Of a stretch of DNA of 64,000 nt, positions 35,426 to 43,043 are shown piece after piece. This DNA is from an uncultured bacterium (lineage in GTDB: Bacteria > Bacteroidota > Bacteroidia > Bacteroidales > Rikenellaceae): contig CAJMNH010000004.1 of the NCBI GenBank assembly GCA_905214725.1, forward strand, positions 124,001 to 188,000, in the 5' to 3' direction. Under the pieces are notes generated by a model. The model saw only the letters and a list, made by a program, of their open reading frames with translations. It did no database searches and had not been told where the DNA came from. Position 1 is the stretch's first letter. Each line of letters starts with the position of its first letter. A program made the position numbers and the translations under genes.

Positions 35426-37492
35426 TTACCGAAGTTTCGCCCGCAACTCGTCGAGTGTGATCTCCGCCAGAATGGGTTTCCCCGTCGGAGCGAAGCAGCG
35501 GTCTCCCGCCTCCTGCAGTTGCGCGAGCAATCGCGCAGCCTCTTCCTGCGAGACGCAGCGGCCCATCGGCCGCGCGCCGCTGCGGGCAAGTTCGGCAGCG
35601 ATTCGTTCGCGGCGCAAATCGGCAGCCGAAACATGCGCGAAAGTCTGCAACAATTGGTAGATCAGCTCGTCGATCGTATCCGAAGGCATATCGGCCGGCG
35701 TTCCTTTCACGTCGATCGCTCCGTCGCCCAACCGTTCAATCTCGAATCCGACAGCGGCAAATTCGGCGGCATACTGCCCGAGCAACTCGTATTCGTCGTG
35801 TGAAAGCACCAGCCGTTCGGGAAAAAGCAGTTGTTCGCTCACCGCCGAACCATTGGAGAGCATCAGCAGGTAATATTCATAGAGCAACCGCTCCTGCGCC
35901 CGTTTCAGATCGACCGCCACAAGTCCGCCGCCCAGCATCGCCACGGCATATCCCGGAGCCACGGGCGTTACGTTGCGGAACTCTGCCGCAGGTTCCGCCA
36001 CGAGCCGCTGCTGCACGGCGGCATCCGATGAAGAGACGTATTCCAGCATACTCTCCTCCGAATCATCCGCCGTCGCGATCGCACCTCCGCCCAATGACGA
36101 CGGGATATCGGCCATCTCGGAAAATCCGGCGGCATCGTCCTGCATCTGGTCATGCGACGGAAACTCTTCATAACTTCCCTGCAAATCGGATACGATGTAT
36201 TCGCTTCCCGGATCGAATGCAGGAACCGCGCCGGCATCCCGCCGAAGACGGGCAGCGCCTTTTCCGCCGCCGGCCCTTCCCGAAACCGGCCGACCGGACA
36301 CAACCGGAATCTCCGTAAAATCTTCCGTAGGGAACGCATCGGCGCCATCGGTCGGCGATTCACCTCCCTCCGCGACATATCCTTCGGCGAACGGATTATA
36401 ATGTTCGTTGGTCATTGCCGCCGGTTCCCCGTAAACGGCTCCCTGCCGCGCAACGGGTATCTCGATACGCCCCTCGGCCGTAAAATCCATCATCGGCACG
36501 GCACCGGTCTTGCCCAGCGTATTGCGCACGGCGGCGTGAATGATCTCCCACACGGCCTCCTTGTCGTCGAACTTCACCTCGATCTTCTGGGGGTGGACAT
36601 TGACGTCGATCCGCTCGGGATCGATCGTGAGAAAGAGGAAATAGGAGGGGAAACAGGTATCGGGGATCAGTTTTTCATAAGCTTTCAGCACCGCTTTGCG
36701 CAAAAACGGATCGCTGAAATAACGTCCGTTGACGAAAAAGTACTGCTCGGCATTGCTTTTTTTCGCAGCCGCCGGCCGGCCGACGAACCCATCGACCCGA
36801 ACGATCGAAGTGTCGGCCGATACTTCCAACAAATTGGGTTTGATATGACGGCCGACCACATCCACGATCCGCCCCGCCAGCGACGAGGGTTGCAGGTGAT
36901 AAACGGGAGCATCGTTGTCGTACAATTCGAAAGCCACATCGGGATTGCACAATGCGACGCGCTGAAATTCGGCCTTGATCTGTTTTGCCGACGCGGTGCT
37001 TTTTTCCAGAAAACGCCGACGGGCCGGAACATTGTAAAAGAGATTGCGCACATAGAACTGCGACCCCACAGGGCAGAGAATCGGCTCCTGACTCTGGAAT
37101 TTTCCGCCGTTGACAAACGTCTGCGTACCCACCTCGTCACTCTCCTGACGCGTACGCAGTTCGACCTGCGCGACCGCTGCAATCGAGGCGAGCGCCTCGC
37201 CGCGAAACCCGAACGTATGGAGCGCATAAATATCTTCGACCGAAGCGATCTTGCTCGTTGCGTGGCGATCGAACGCCATGCGGGCGTCGAGCGGAGACAT
37301 GCCGCAACCATCGTCGACGACCTGAATCAACTCCCTGCCGCCGTCGCGGGCATTGACCGTTACGGTATGCGCGCCGGCGTCGATGGCGTTCTCCATCATC
37401 TCCTTCACTACCGACGACGGGCGGTTGACCACCTCGCCGGCAGCAATCTGATTGGCGACGACGTCGGGCAGCAGTTTGATTCGATCGGCCAT
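35426..37492 (-). CDS. mutL: DNA mismatch repair protein MutL
   Basis: MutL links mismatch recognition by MutS to downstream repair. The 688-residue protein has a complete GHKL ATPase domain: KEMMENAIDAGAH (about 30-42), VVDDGCGM (about 58-65) and the TFGFRGEALASI lid (about 90-101). A long acidic linker follows (about 360-480), then the C-terminal dimer domain. Where endonuclease-type MutL carries DQHA(x)2E(x)4E, this copy reads DLKRAQERLLYE (about 527-538), with the Gln and His lost. Start 6 bases after the stop of the 147-residue membrane protein; the two are probably co-transcribed. Confidence 0.96.
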   Translation of the reverse strand: MADRIKLLPDVVANQIAAGEVVNRPSSVVKEMMENAIDAGAHTVTVNARDGGRELIQVVDDGCGMSPLDARMAFDRHATSKIASVEDIYALHTFGFRGEALASIAAVAQVELRTRQESDEVGTQTFVNGGKFQSQEPILCPVGSQFYVRNLFYNVPARRRFLEKSTASAKQIKAEFQRVALCNPDVAFELYDNDAPVYHLQPSSLAGRIVDVVGRHIKPNLLEVSADTSIVRVDGFVGRPAAAKKSNAEQYFFVNGRYFSDPFLRKAVLKAYEKLIPDTCFPSYFLFLTIDPERIDVNVHPQKIEVKFDDKEAVWEIIHAAVRNTLGKTGAVPMMDFTAEGRIEIPVARQGAVYGEPAAMTNEHYNPFAEGYVAEGGESPTDGADAFPTEDFTEIPVVSGRPVSGRAGGGKGAARLRRDAGAVPAFDPGSEYIVSDLQGSYEEFPSHDQMQDDAAGFSEMADIPSSLGGGAIATADDSEESMLEYVSSSDAAVQQRLVAEPAAEFRNVTPVAPGYAVAMLGGGLVAVDLKRAQERLLYEYYLLMLSNGSAVSEQLLFPERLVLSHDEYELLGQYAAEFAAVGFEIERLGDGAIDVKGTPADMPSDTIDELIYQLLQTFAHVSAADLRRERIAAELARSGARPMGRCVSQEEAARLLAQLQEAGDRCFAPTGKPILAEITLDELRAKLR

Positions 37493-37498
37493 ACTTCG

Positions 37499-37942
37499 TT
37501 ACTCTCCCTGATAGTCGTTGGGTACCACCGTAATCGGCATCTCCTGCCACTCCACGTCGCTGATACCCGACTGGTCGAGCTCGGAAGCAGGCGCACGCCG
37601 TTCCGCCGACGCCGGTACGGGGCCCCGCTCAGCCTGTTTGATCATCGCCGTCACGCGGGGATAGACAACCATGAAAAAGAGCAGCAGTACGATCACGCCC
37701 GTAAGCAACAATCCGAAACGGCGTTTCGACCGCGCGCTGCGCTCCTCCTCGCGCCGCGCGGCACGCGCCGTGCGGGCCGTACGAACGTATTGCCCGGGTT
37801 CGTACTCCCGATCGGCGTCTTCGGGCCGCTCGCCGCGCAATTCGGCGCGACGCTGCGCTCTGCGCTCCGCTTCGGGATCGTAGTAACGCGGGATATAGTT
37901 GAATTTATTGGCGTGCTTCTTAAAGGGCGTAAAACCTAACAT
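37499..37942 (-). CDS. Single-pass membrane protein of unknown function
   Basis: A 147-residue protein that I recognise only as a conserved-looking Bacteroidales gene. It opens with GFTPFKKHANKFNYIPRYYD. A long charged region rich in Arg, Ala and Glu follows (about 25-80), then one membrane helix (about 82-102, LLLTGVIVLLLFFMVVY) and a polar tail. The charge pattern suggests the N-terminal part is cytoplasmic. I chose the ATG at 37942; the open frame runs further upstream only as a shadow of dnaJ. It lies between dnaJ and mutL, 32 bases after one and 6 bases before the other. Confidence 0.75.
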   Translation of the reverse strand: MLGFTPFKKHANKFNYIPRYYDPEAERRAQRRAELRGERPEDADREYEPGQYVRTARTARAARREEERSARSKRRFGLLLTGVIVLLLFFMVVYPRVTAMIKQAERGPVPASAERRAPASELDQSGISDVEWQEMPITVVPNDYQGE

Positions 37943-37974
37943 GGTACCTTGTGTTTTCCGCGAAGATACGAATT

Positions 37975-39153
37975 TTACTGGAAGAAATTCTTCATTCGCT
38001 CGAAGATATTCTGGTTTTTGACCGATTCCGCCTTTGCGAACGACGGCTGCTGCGAAAGCTGCTCGACCAGACGCTTCTCTTCGGCGGAGAGTTTCGCCGG
38101 AACGGTAATGTCCACCACCGCCAGCAGGTCGCCCGTGCCATACCCGTTCACGTCGGGAAGGCCCTTCCCGCGCAAACGCAGCACCTTGCCGGCGTGCGTA
38201 CCGGGATCGATCTTGATCTTCACACGGCCGTCGACCGTCGGAATTTCGACCGACCCGCCCAGCAGCGCCATCGGAACGGTAATGTTCAGATTGTGAATCA
38301 GATCGTTGCCGTCGCGCACCAGTTCGGGATTGCGCTCCTCGTCGATCACGACCAGCAGATCGCCGTTCACGCCGCCCTGACGCGCGGCATTGCCCTTGCC
38401 GGCGACGGTCAATACCATTCCCTCGCCTACTCCGGCCGGAATGCGTATCTCGACGACCTCCTCGCCGCGCACGACGCCTTCGCCGCCGCACTTGTCGCAC
38501 TTGGAGGTAATGACCTTGCCCGTACCGCCGCAGGTCGGACAGACGCTCTGGGTCTGCATCCGCCCGAAGAAGGTGTTCTCCACGCGCGTCACATACCCCG
38601 ATCCGTTACAGGTCGGACAGGTCGAATAGGCATTGGGATCCTTGGCCCCCGTACCCCCGCACTTGTCGCAGGCGATGAGTTTCGATATTTTGAGTTTCTT
38701 GGTCGCGCCCTTGGCGATCTCGGCCAACGTCAGTTTCACGCGCACGCGCAGATCGGAACCTTTGTTGATCCGCTGACCGCGCTGCGTGCGGCCGCCGCCC
38801 GAAAAGCCCGAAAAGCCGCCGCCGAAATGACCGCCGAAGATATCCCCGAACTGCGAGAAGATATCCTCCATCGAAAAGCCGCCTCCCGAAAAGCCGCCGA
38901 AGCCGCCTGCCCCGCCGGCAGCACCGTTCATCCCCGCATGTCCGAACTGGTCGTACCGTGCGCGCTTGTCGGGATTCGACAGCACGTCGTATGCCTCGGC
39001 GGCCTCCTTGAATTTCTCCTCGGCCTCCTTATCCCCCGGATTCTTATCGGGATGGTATTTGATGGCCGCCTTGCGGTAGGCCTTTTTTATCTCATCGGCG
39101 TTGGCGGTCTTCTCGACGCCCAACACCTCGTAATAATCGCGTTTTTCTGCCAT
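37975..39153 (-). CDS. dnaJ: Chaperone DnaJ (Hsp40)
   Basis: DnaJ delivers unfolded proteins to DnaK and stimulates its ATPase. The 392-residue protein has the full type I layout. A J-domain with the HPD motif at residues 34-36 comes first, followed by a Gly/Phe-rich linker (about 75-135). Four zinc-binding CxxCxGxG repeats follow (CDKCGGTG, CPTCNGSG, CPTCGGTG, CDKCGGEG; about 160-225), then the substrate-binding C-terminal domain. The length is normal. It follows grpE by 59 bases on the same strand, as is common. dnaK is not in the window. Heat regulation cannot be judged from the sequence. Confidence 0.98.
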   Translation of the reverse strand: MAEKRDYYEVLGVEKTANADEIKKAYRKAAIKYHPDKNPGDKEAEEKFKEAAEAYDVLSNPDKRARYDQFGHAGMNGAAGGAGGFGGFSGGGFSMEDIFSQFGDIFGGHFGGGFSGFSGGGRTQRGQRINKGSDLRVRVKLTLAEIAKGATKKLKISKLIACDKCGGTGAKDPNAYSTCPTCNGSGYVTRVENTFFGRMQTQSVCPTCGGTGKVITSKCDKCGGEGVVRGEEVVEIRIPAGVGEGMVLTVAGKGNAARQGGVNGDLLVVIDEERNPELVRDGNDLIHNLNITVPMALLGGSVEIPTVDGRVKIKIDPGTHAGKVLRLRGKGLPDVNGYGTGDLLAVVDITVPAKLSAEEKRLVEQLSQQPSFAKAESVKNQNIFERMKNFFQ

Positions 39154-39212
39154 AATCTTCGGATTCTCTCCCGATTCTGTTCTTCATTTATTCAGCCGAC
39201 GAATAGACTCTC

Positions 39213-39890
39213 CTATTCGCCTACGACGACCTTCGCAAACCGAAGCACCTTGTCACGCAGTTGATAACCCTTCTGCACCACGTCGATAATCTTACCGCGC
39301 TGCTCGTCTCCGGCCTGAAATCGGGCCACCGCCTCATGATGGTCGGTGTTCAGTTCGAGTCCTTTGGCTTCGATTTCGCTCACGCCGCACGAGCGGAGCA
39401 CTTCGTGAAACTTTTGCGCAATCAACTCGACCCCTTCGCGCAACGCTTCGATATCGTCGCTTTTGGCCATCGCCTCCACCGCACGATCCATATCGTCGGC
39501 CACCGGCAGCATCGCTTTCAGCACATCCGCTCCGCCCCGTTCGACAAGCTCCATCTTCTCGCGCAGGGTGCGTTTGCGATAGTTGTCGAATTCGGCCTGC
39601 AACCGTAAAAACTTATCTCTCCATTCGGCGATCTGCGTTTCCAGTTCAGGCGCCAATTGCTCGCAGACACCCGCTTCGACGCCCGATTCGTCGCCGGCCA
39701 TCCCCGAGACGGCATCGTTCGTCGCCCGCTCGTCGCCGGTCGGAGTCGCGTCTGTCATTGTGTCAGTACTTACGCCGTTGTCGCCTGACACATTGGCGCA
39801 CGGTTCGCCGTCGCACGAAGGGTAACCCTCGCCGTGAGCAAAGCCCTCGTCGCCGCTAATCGCCTCATTGTAAACTTCTTCCTTTTTCAT
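39213..39890 (-). CDS. grpE: Nucleotide exchange factor GrpE
   Basis: GrpE swaps ADP for ATP on DnaK in the Hsp70 cycle. The 225-residue protein has an unusually long acidic N-terminal part (about residues 1-85, rich in Asp, Glu, Gly and Thr). The long dimer helix follows (AEWRDKFLRLQAEFDNYRKR, about 95-115). The C-terminal beta wing ends in the canonical RPAKVVVG-like stretch, here RFAKVVVGE. The family core is standard. The acidic head is longer than that of E. coli GrpE and may be disordered. It lies 60 bases after the methyltransferase gene and directly before dnaJ. Confidence 0.95.
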   Translation of the reverse strand: MKKEEVYNEAISGDEGFAHGEGYPSCDGEPCANVSGDNGVSTDTMTDATPTGDERATNDAVSGMAGDESGVEAGVCEQLAPELETQIAEWRDKFLRLQAEFDNYRKRTLREKMELVERGGADVLKAMLPVADDMDRAVEAMAKSDDIEALREGVELIAQKFHEVLRSCGVSEIEAKGLELNTDHHEAVARFQAGDEQRGKIIDVVQKGYQLRDKVLRFAKVVVGE

Positions 39891-39950
39891 ATCTCAATTC
39901 TTTTACGTTTCAGTTCCCTGCAAATGCGCAAATTGTATACCAAGCGCCGG

Positions 39951-40661
39951 CTACCCGAGAATGAAGATCGCCGGACGTTTGTTCAACTCCGGCAACTGCG
40001 ATCGCCGCCAATCGGCGATACGGCGCGTAATCACCGTCTCATCCGGTGCGGTAAGATCCTTCGCGACGGTCAGCAGGGTATCCGGCGCGCAAATTTGCAA
40101 CAACTGTTCGACCAGTTTCACATTGCGGTAAGGCGTCTCGATAAAGAGCTGCGCCTGATGCTCGGCGTGCGCACGCCGCTCGAAGGTACGGATCGCCCGC
40201 GCCCGCTCGTCGGGTTTGACGGGCAGATAGCCGTTGAAGGCGAACGACTGGCCGTTGAGTCCCGACGCCATCATCGCCAGCAGGATCGACGAAGGGCCGA
40301 CCAGCGGCACGACGCGAATCCCGCGCCGATGACACAGCGCGACCACCAAGGCCCCGGGATCGGCCACACCCGGCACGCCCGCCTCCGAAATGACACCCGC
40401 CGAACGCCCCGCCTCGATCGGAGCGATCAACTCCTCTACCTCGCGTCCGGCAACCGTATGTTCGTTCAATTCGCGGAATTCCAATTCATCAATAGACAGG
40501 CCCAATTTGGCCCTCGAGAGGAAGCGCCGCGCCGAACGGGTGTTTTCGACGATAAAATAGTCCAACGCCGCCATCACCGCGCGGTTGGCGGCGGGCAGTA
40601 CATCCCACACATCGCCCTCGTCGGCAATCGGGCAGGGAATCAAATAGAGGGTTCCGGGCAT
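39951..40661 (-). CDS. SAM-dependent methyltransferase of the RsmI (tetrapyrrole methylase) family
   Basis: A 236-residue protein of the class III methyltransferase fold that includes RsmI, which 2'-O-methylates C1402 of 16S rRNA. Supporting motifs are LYLIPCPIADEG at the start and VISEAGVPGVADPGALVV (about 90-107, the SAM-binding loop). VPLVGPSSILLAMMASGL (about 118-135) and the FNGYLP segment also fit. Bacteroidota usually carry two such proteins, a full RsmI and this shorter paralogue, so true RsmI activity is uncertain. It lies 9 bases after the murF-alr gene and is probably co-transcribed with it. Confidence 0.85.
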   Translation of the reverse strand: MPGTLYLIPCPIADEGDVWDVLPAANRAVMAALDYFIVENTRSARRFLSRAKLGLSIDELEFRELNEHTVAGREVEELIAPIEAGRSAGVISEAGVPGVADPGALVVALCHRRGIRVVPLVGPSSILLAMMASGLNGQSFAFNGYLPVKPDERARAIRTFERRAHAEHQAQLFIETPYRNVKLVEQLLQICAPDTLLTVAKDLTAPDETVITRRIADWRRSQLPELNKRPAIFILG

Positions 40662-40670
40662 CTTCTGCGT

Positions 40671-43031
40671 CTATTCTTTGAGATAAATCCGTTTCACGCG
40701 GCCTGCGACCGACGTAAGTATTTCATAGGGGATCGTGCCGAGCACGGCGGCCATCTCTTCCGGCGTATTTCCCGCCGCAGGCGAGAAGACCACCGCTTCG
40801 TCGCCTTCGTTCACTCCTTCGATACCGGTAATATCGATCATGCAGCTGTCCATGCAGACGCGGCCCAAGATCGGCGCGAGCCGTCCTTTGACGAGCATCG
40901 ACCATGCGCCGCATCCCAGATGTCGATCCAGTCCGTCGGCATAGCCGATCGGTACGGTCGCCGTCACCGTGGGTCGCGTCAACACGCCCGCGCGGCCGTA
41001 TCCCACCGTTTCGGGCGGAGTCAGACGCTTGATCTGCACGATACGGGTGCGCAGCGTCGAGACGGGGCGCAACGCCGCATTGTGTTCGAACCCGAAGCCG
41101 TAGAGCCCCAACCCCAACCGGCACAGATCATACTGCGCTTCGGGAAACCGCTCGATGGCGGCCGAGTTGGCCGTATGGCGCAGAACAGGATAAGGCAACG
41201 CCTCCTTAATCCGGCCGCTCATGCGGTCGAAACGCGCGATCTGCAACCGCGTGAAGTCGTCCTGCGACGGATCGTCCGACGTACAGAGATGCGCGAAAAC
41301 AGTTGTCACGCGCACCGTCCGCCCGCAGCGGCCGAGCGCATCGAGCAGCGCGGGCAGCTCCTCCTCCACGAAGCCTAAGCGGTGCATTCCCGTATCGAGT
41401 TTGACATGGATCGGATAGCGCTGCTCGCCGTAACGCCCCACGGCCGCCGCGAACTCGCCGAGCGACCGCAGACTGTAAATCTCCGGTTCGAGCCGGTTGG
41501 CCACCATTGCGTCGAAACTGTCGGCGTCGGCATTGAGCACCACGATCGGCATCGTGATGCCGCGTTCGCGCAGCAGCACCCCCTCGTCGGCGAATGCCAC
41601 GGCCAGATAATCCACGCCCTGATGTTGCAGCAGCTGCGCCACCTCGAAATCGCCCGCGCCATAGCTGCCGGCCTTGACCATGGCCACGAGCCGCACGCCC
41701 TGCCGCAACCGCGACCGGAAATAATTCAGATTGTGAACCATAGCATCCAGATCGACCTCCAATACCGTCGTATGGCTTTTACGCGAAAGCGCATGTTCCA
41801 GTCTCTCGAAGCGGCTGTCGCGATTGCCTTTCAGCAGCACGGCGCGCCCCGCGATGTCGGCGCGGTCGATGCGCCGCAGATAGTCGTCGGTCGAGGCATA
41901 AAAGGCCTTCTCGCAGGCGAACAGCGCCGCGTGGGCCTGCAATTTCGGCCCGATGCCGACAATCCGCTCCACGCCGGCCGCCGCGACCATCGCCGCCACG
42001 CGCGCGTAGAGGTCGCCGTCGTCCATACCGCTTTGAAGGATATCCGAAAGAATCAACGTCGTGGGACGTCCCGCCGCCACGCTGTGCAGGTAATCGAGGG
42101 CGATGCCCAACGAATTGATATCGGAATTATAAGCGTCGTCGACCAGCAGCGAATCGTTGATCCCCTCCTTCACCTCCAAACGCATCGCCACGGGCTGCAA
42201 CTGCCCGAAATCGGGAGCCGGCCGCCCCATGACCCGCCAGAAAGTCTCCACCAGCTGGGAGTTACGCTCGGAGGCCGCATCGGCGAACCCGCCGCCTGCA
42301 ACCTTCGCCGCATCATAGAGTTCATGCCCTTCGGCATAGACTTCGCGCAGCATCGACGCCATCGGTTCATAGACGCCGTGATAGACGATTTTCGGCGCAT
42401 GAAGCGCCAGCAACAGTTTCTCGGCGCACTTCTCCTCCAGCGAAGCGAAGTGCTCCTGATGGGCGTCGCCCAGCGAGGTGAAAATCGCCACGTCGGGCGA
42501 GATCATCCGCTCCAGCCGCGCCATCTCGCCGGGCAGCGAAATTCCCGCCTCGATCAAGGCGACCTTCTCGTCGCCCTCGATCATCAGCAACGACAGCGCC
42601 GCGCCCAACTGCGAATTGTAACTGCGCGGCGAACGGAAGAGTTTCACTCCGGCGGGAACCGTCTGGGCGATCCACTCCTTGACGACCGTCTTGCCGTTCG
42701 AGCCGGTGATGCCGACCACCGTGCCGCCGAAACGACGGCGCCAGTCGGCTGCCAAACGCTGCAAGGCGTCGATCGCGTTACCGACCACGATGCAGCCGGC
42801 TCCGGGACGCGCTTCGATCGGTCGTTCGACCAGAAAAGCCCGCACGCCGCGGGCGTACATTTCGTCGACAAAAGCGTGCGAATCGTGCCGTGCGCCGCGC
42901 ATGGCGACGAACAGCGGCGCGGCCGGCATCCCGCAGTTGCGGCTGTCGGTCACGATCTCCGTCACACGCTGGTTCTCACCGGTGAAGATTCCTTCGCAAA
43001 TGCGTGCGATTTCGCTTAGCGTATAATCCAT
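40671..43031 (-). CDS. murF-alr: Bifunctional MurF ligase / alanine racemase
   Basis: A 786-residue fusion of two peptidoglycan enzymes. Residues 1-415 are UDP-MurNAc-tripeptide:D-Ala-D-Ala ligase (MurF) with the ATP loop GITGSNGKTVVKEW (about 105-118) and the central-domain EAGISLPGEMARLE. Residues from about 418 are alanine racemase, which makes the D-Ala it needs. The PLP lysine is in VAMVKAGSYGAGD (about Lys452), the C-terminal tyrosine motif is IGYADGLDRHLG, and the second active-site stretch is RVCMDSCMIDITG. The fusion is known in Bacteroidota. It starts 12 bases after mutS2 ends. No separate ddl is nearby. Confidence 0.96.
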   Translation of the reverse strand: MDYTLSEIARICEGIFTGENQRVTEIVTDSRNCGMPAAPLFVAMRGARHDSHAFVDEMYARGVRAFLVERPIEARPGAGCIVVGNAIDALQRLAADWRRRFGGTVVGITGSNGKTVVKEWIAQTVPAGVKLFRSPRSYNSQLGAALSLLMIEGDEKVALIEAGISLPGEMARLERMISPDVAIFTSLGDAHQEHFASLEEKCAEKLLLALHAPKIVYHGVYEPMASMLREVYAEGHELYDAAKVAGGGFADAASERNSQLVETFWRVMGRPAPDFGQLQPVAMRLEVKEGINDSLLVDDAYNSDINSLGIALDYLHSVAAGRPTTLILSDILQSGMDDGDLYARVAAMVAAAGVERIVGIGPKLQAHAALFACEKAFYASTDDYLRRIDRADIAGRAVLLKGNRDSRFERLEHALSRKSHTTVLEVDLDAMVHNLNYFRSRLRQGVRLVAMVKAGSYGAGDFEVAQLLQHQGVDYLAVAFADEGVLLRERGITMPIVVLNADADSFDAMVANRLEPEIYSLRSLGEFAAAVGRYGEQRYPIHVKLDTGMHRLGFVEEELPALLDALGRCGRTVRVTTVFAHLCTSDDPSQDDFTRLQIARFDRMSGRIKEALPYPVLRHTANSAAIERFPEAQYDLCRLGLGLYGFGFEHNAALRPVSTLRTRIVQIKRLTPPETVGYGRAGVLTRPTVTATVPIGYADGLDRHLGCGAWSMLVKGRLAPILGRVCMDSCMIDITGIEGVNEGDEAVVFSPAAGNTPEEMAAVLGTIPYEILTSVAGRVKRIYLKE

Positions 43032-43043
43032 CGTCTCTTCGAT

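Noticed and set aside
37499..38500. A longer frame for the membrane protein before mutL
   Set aside because: The extra part is a shadow of dnaJ; the ATG at 37942 starts after the dnaJ stop.
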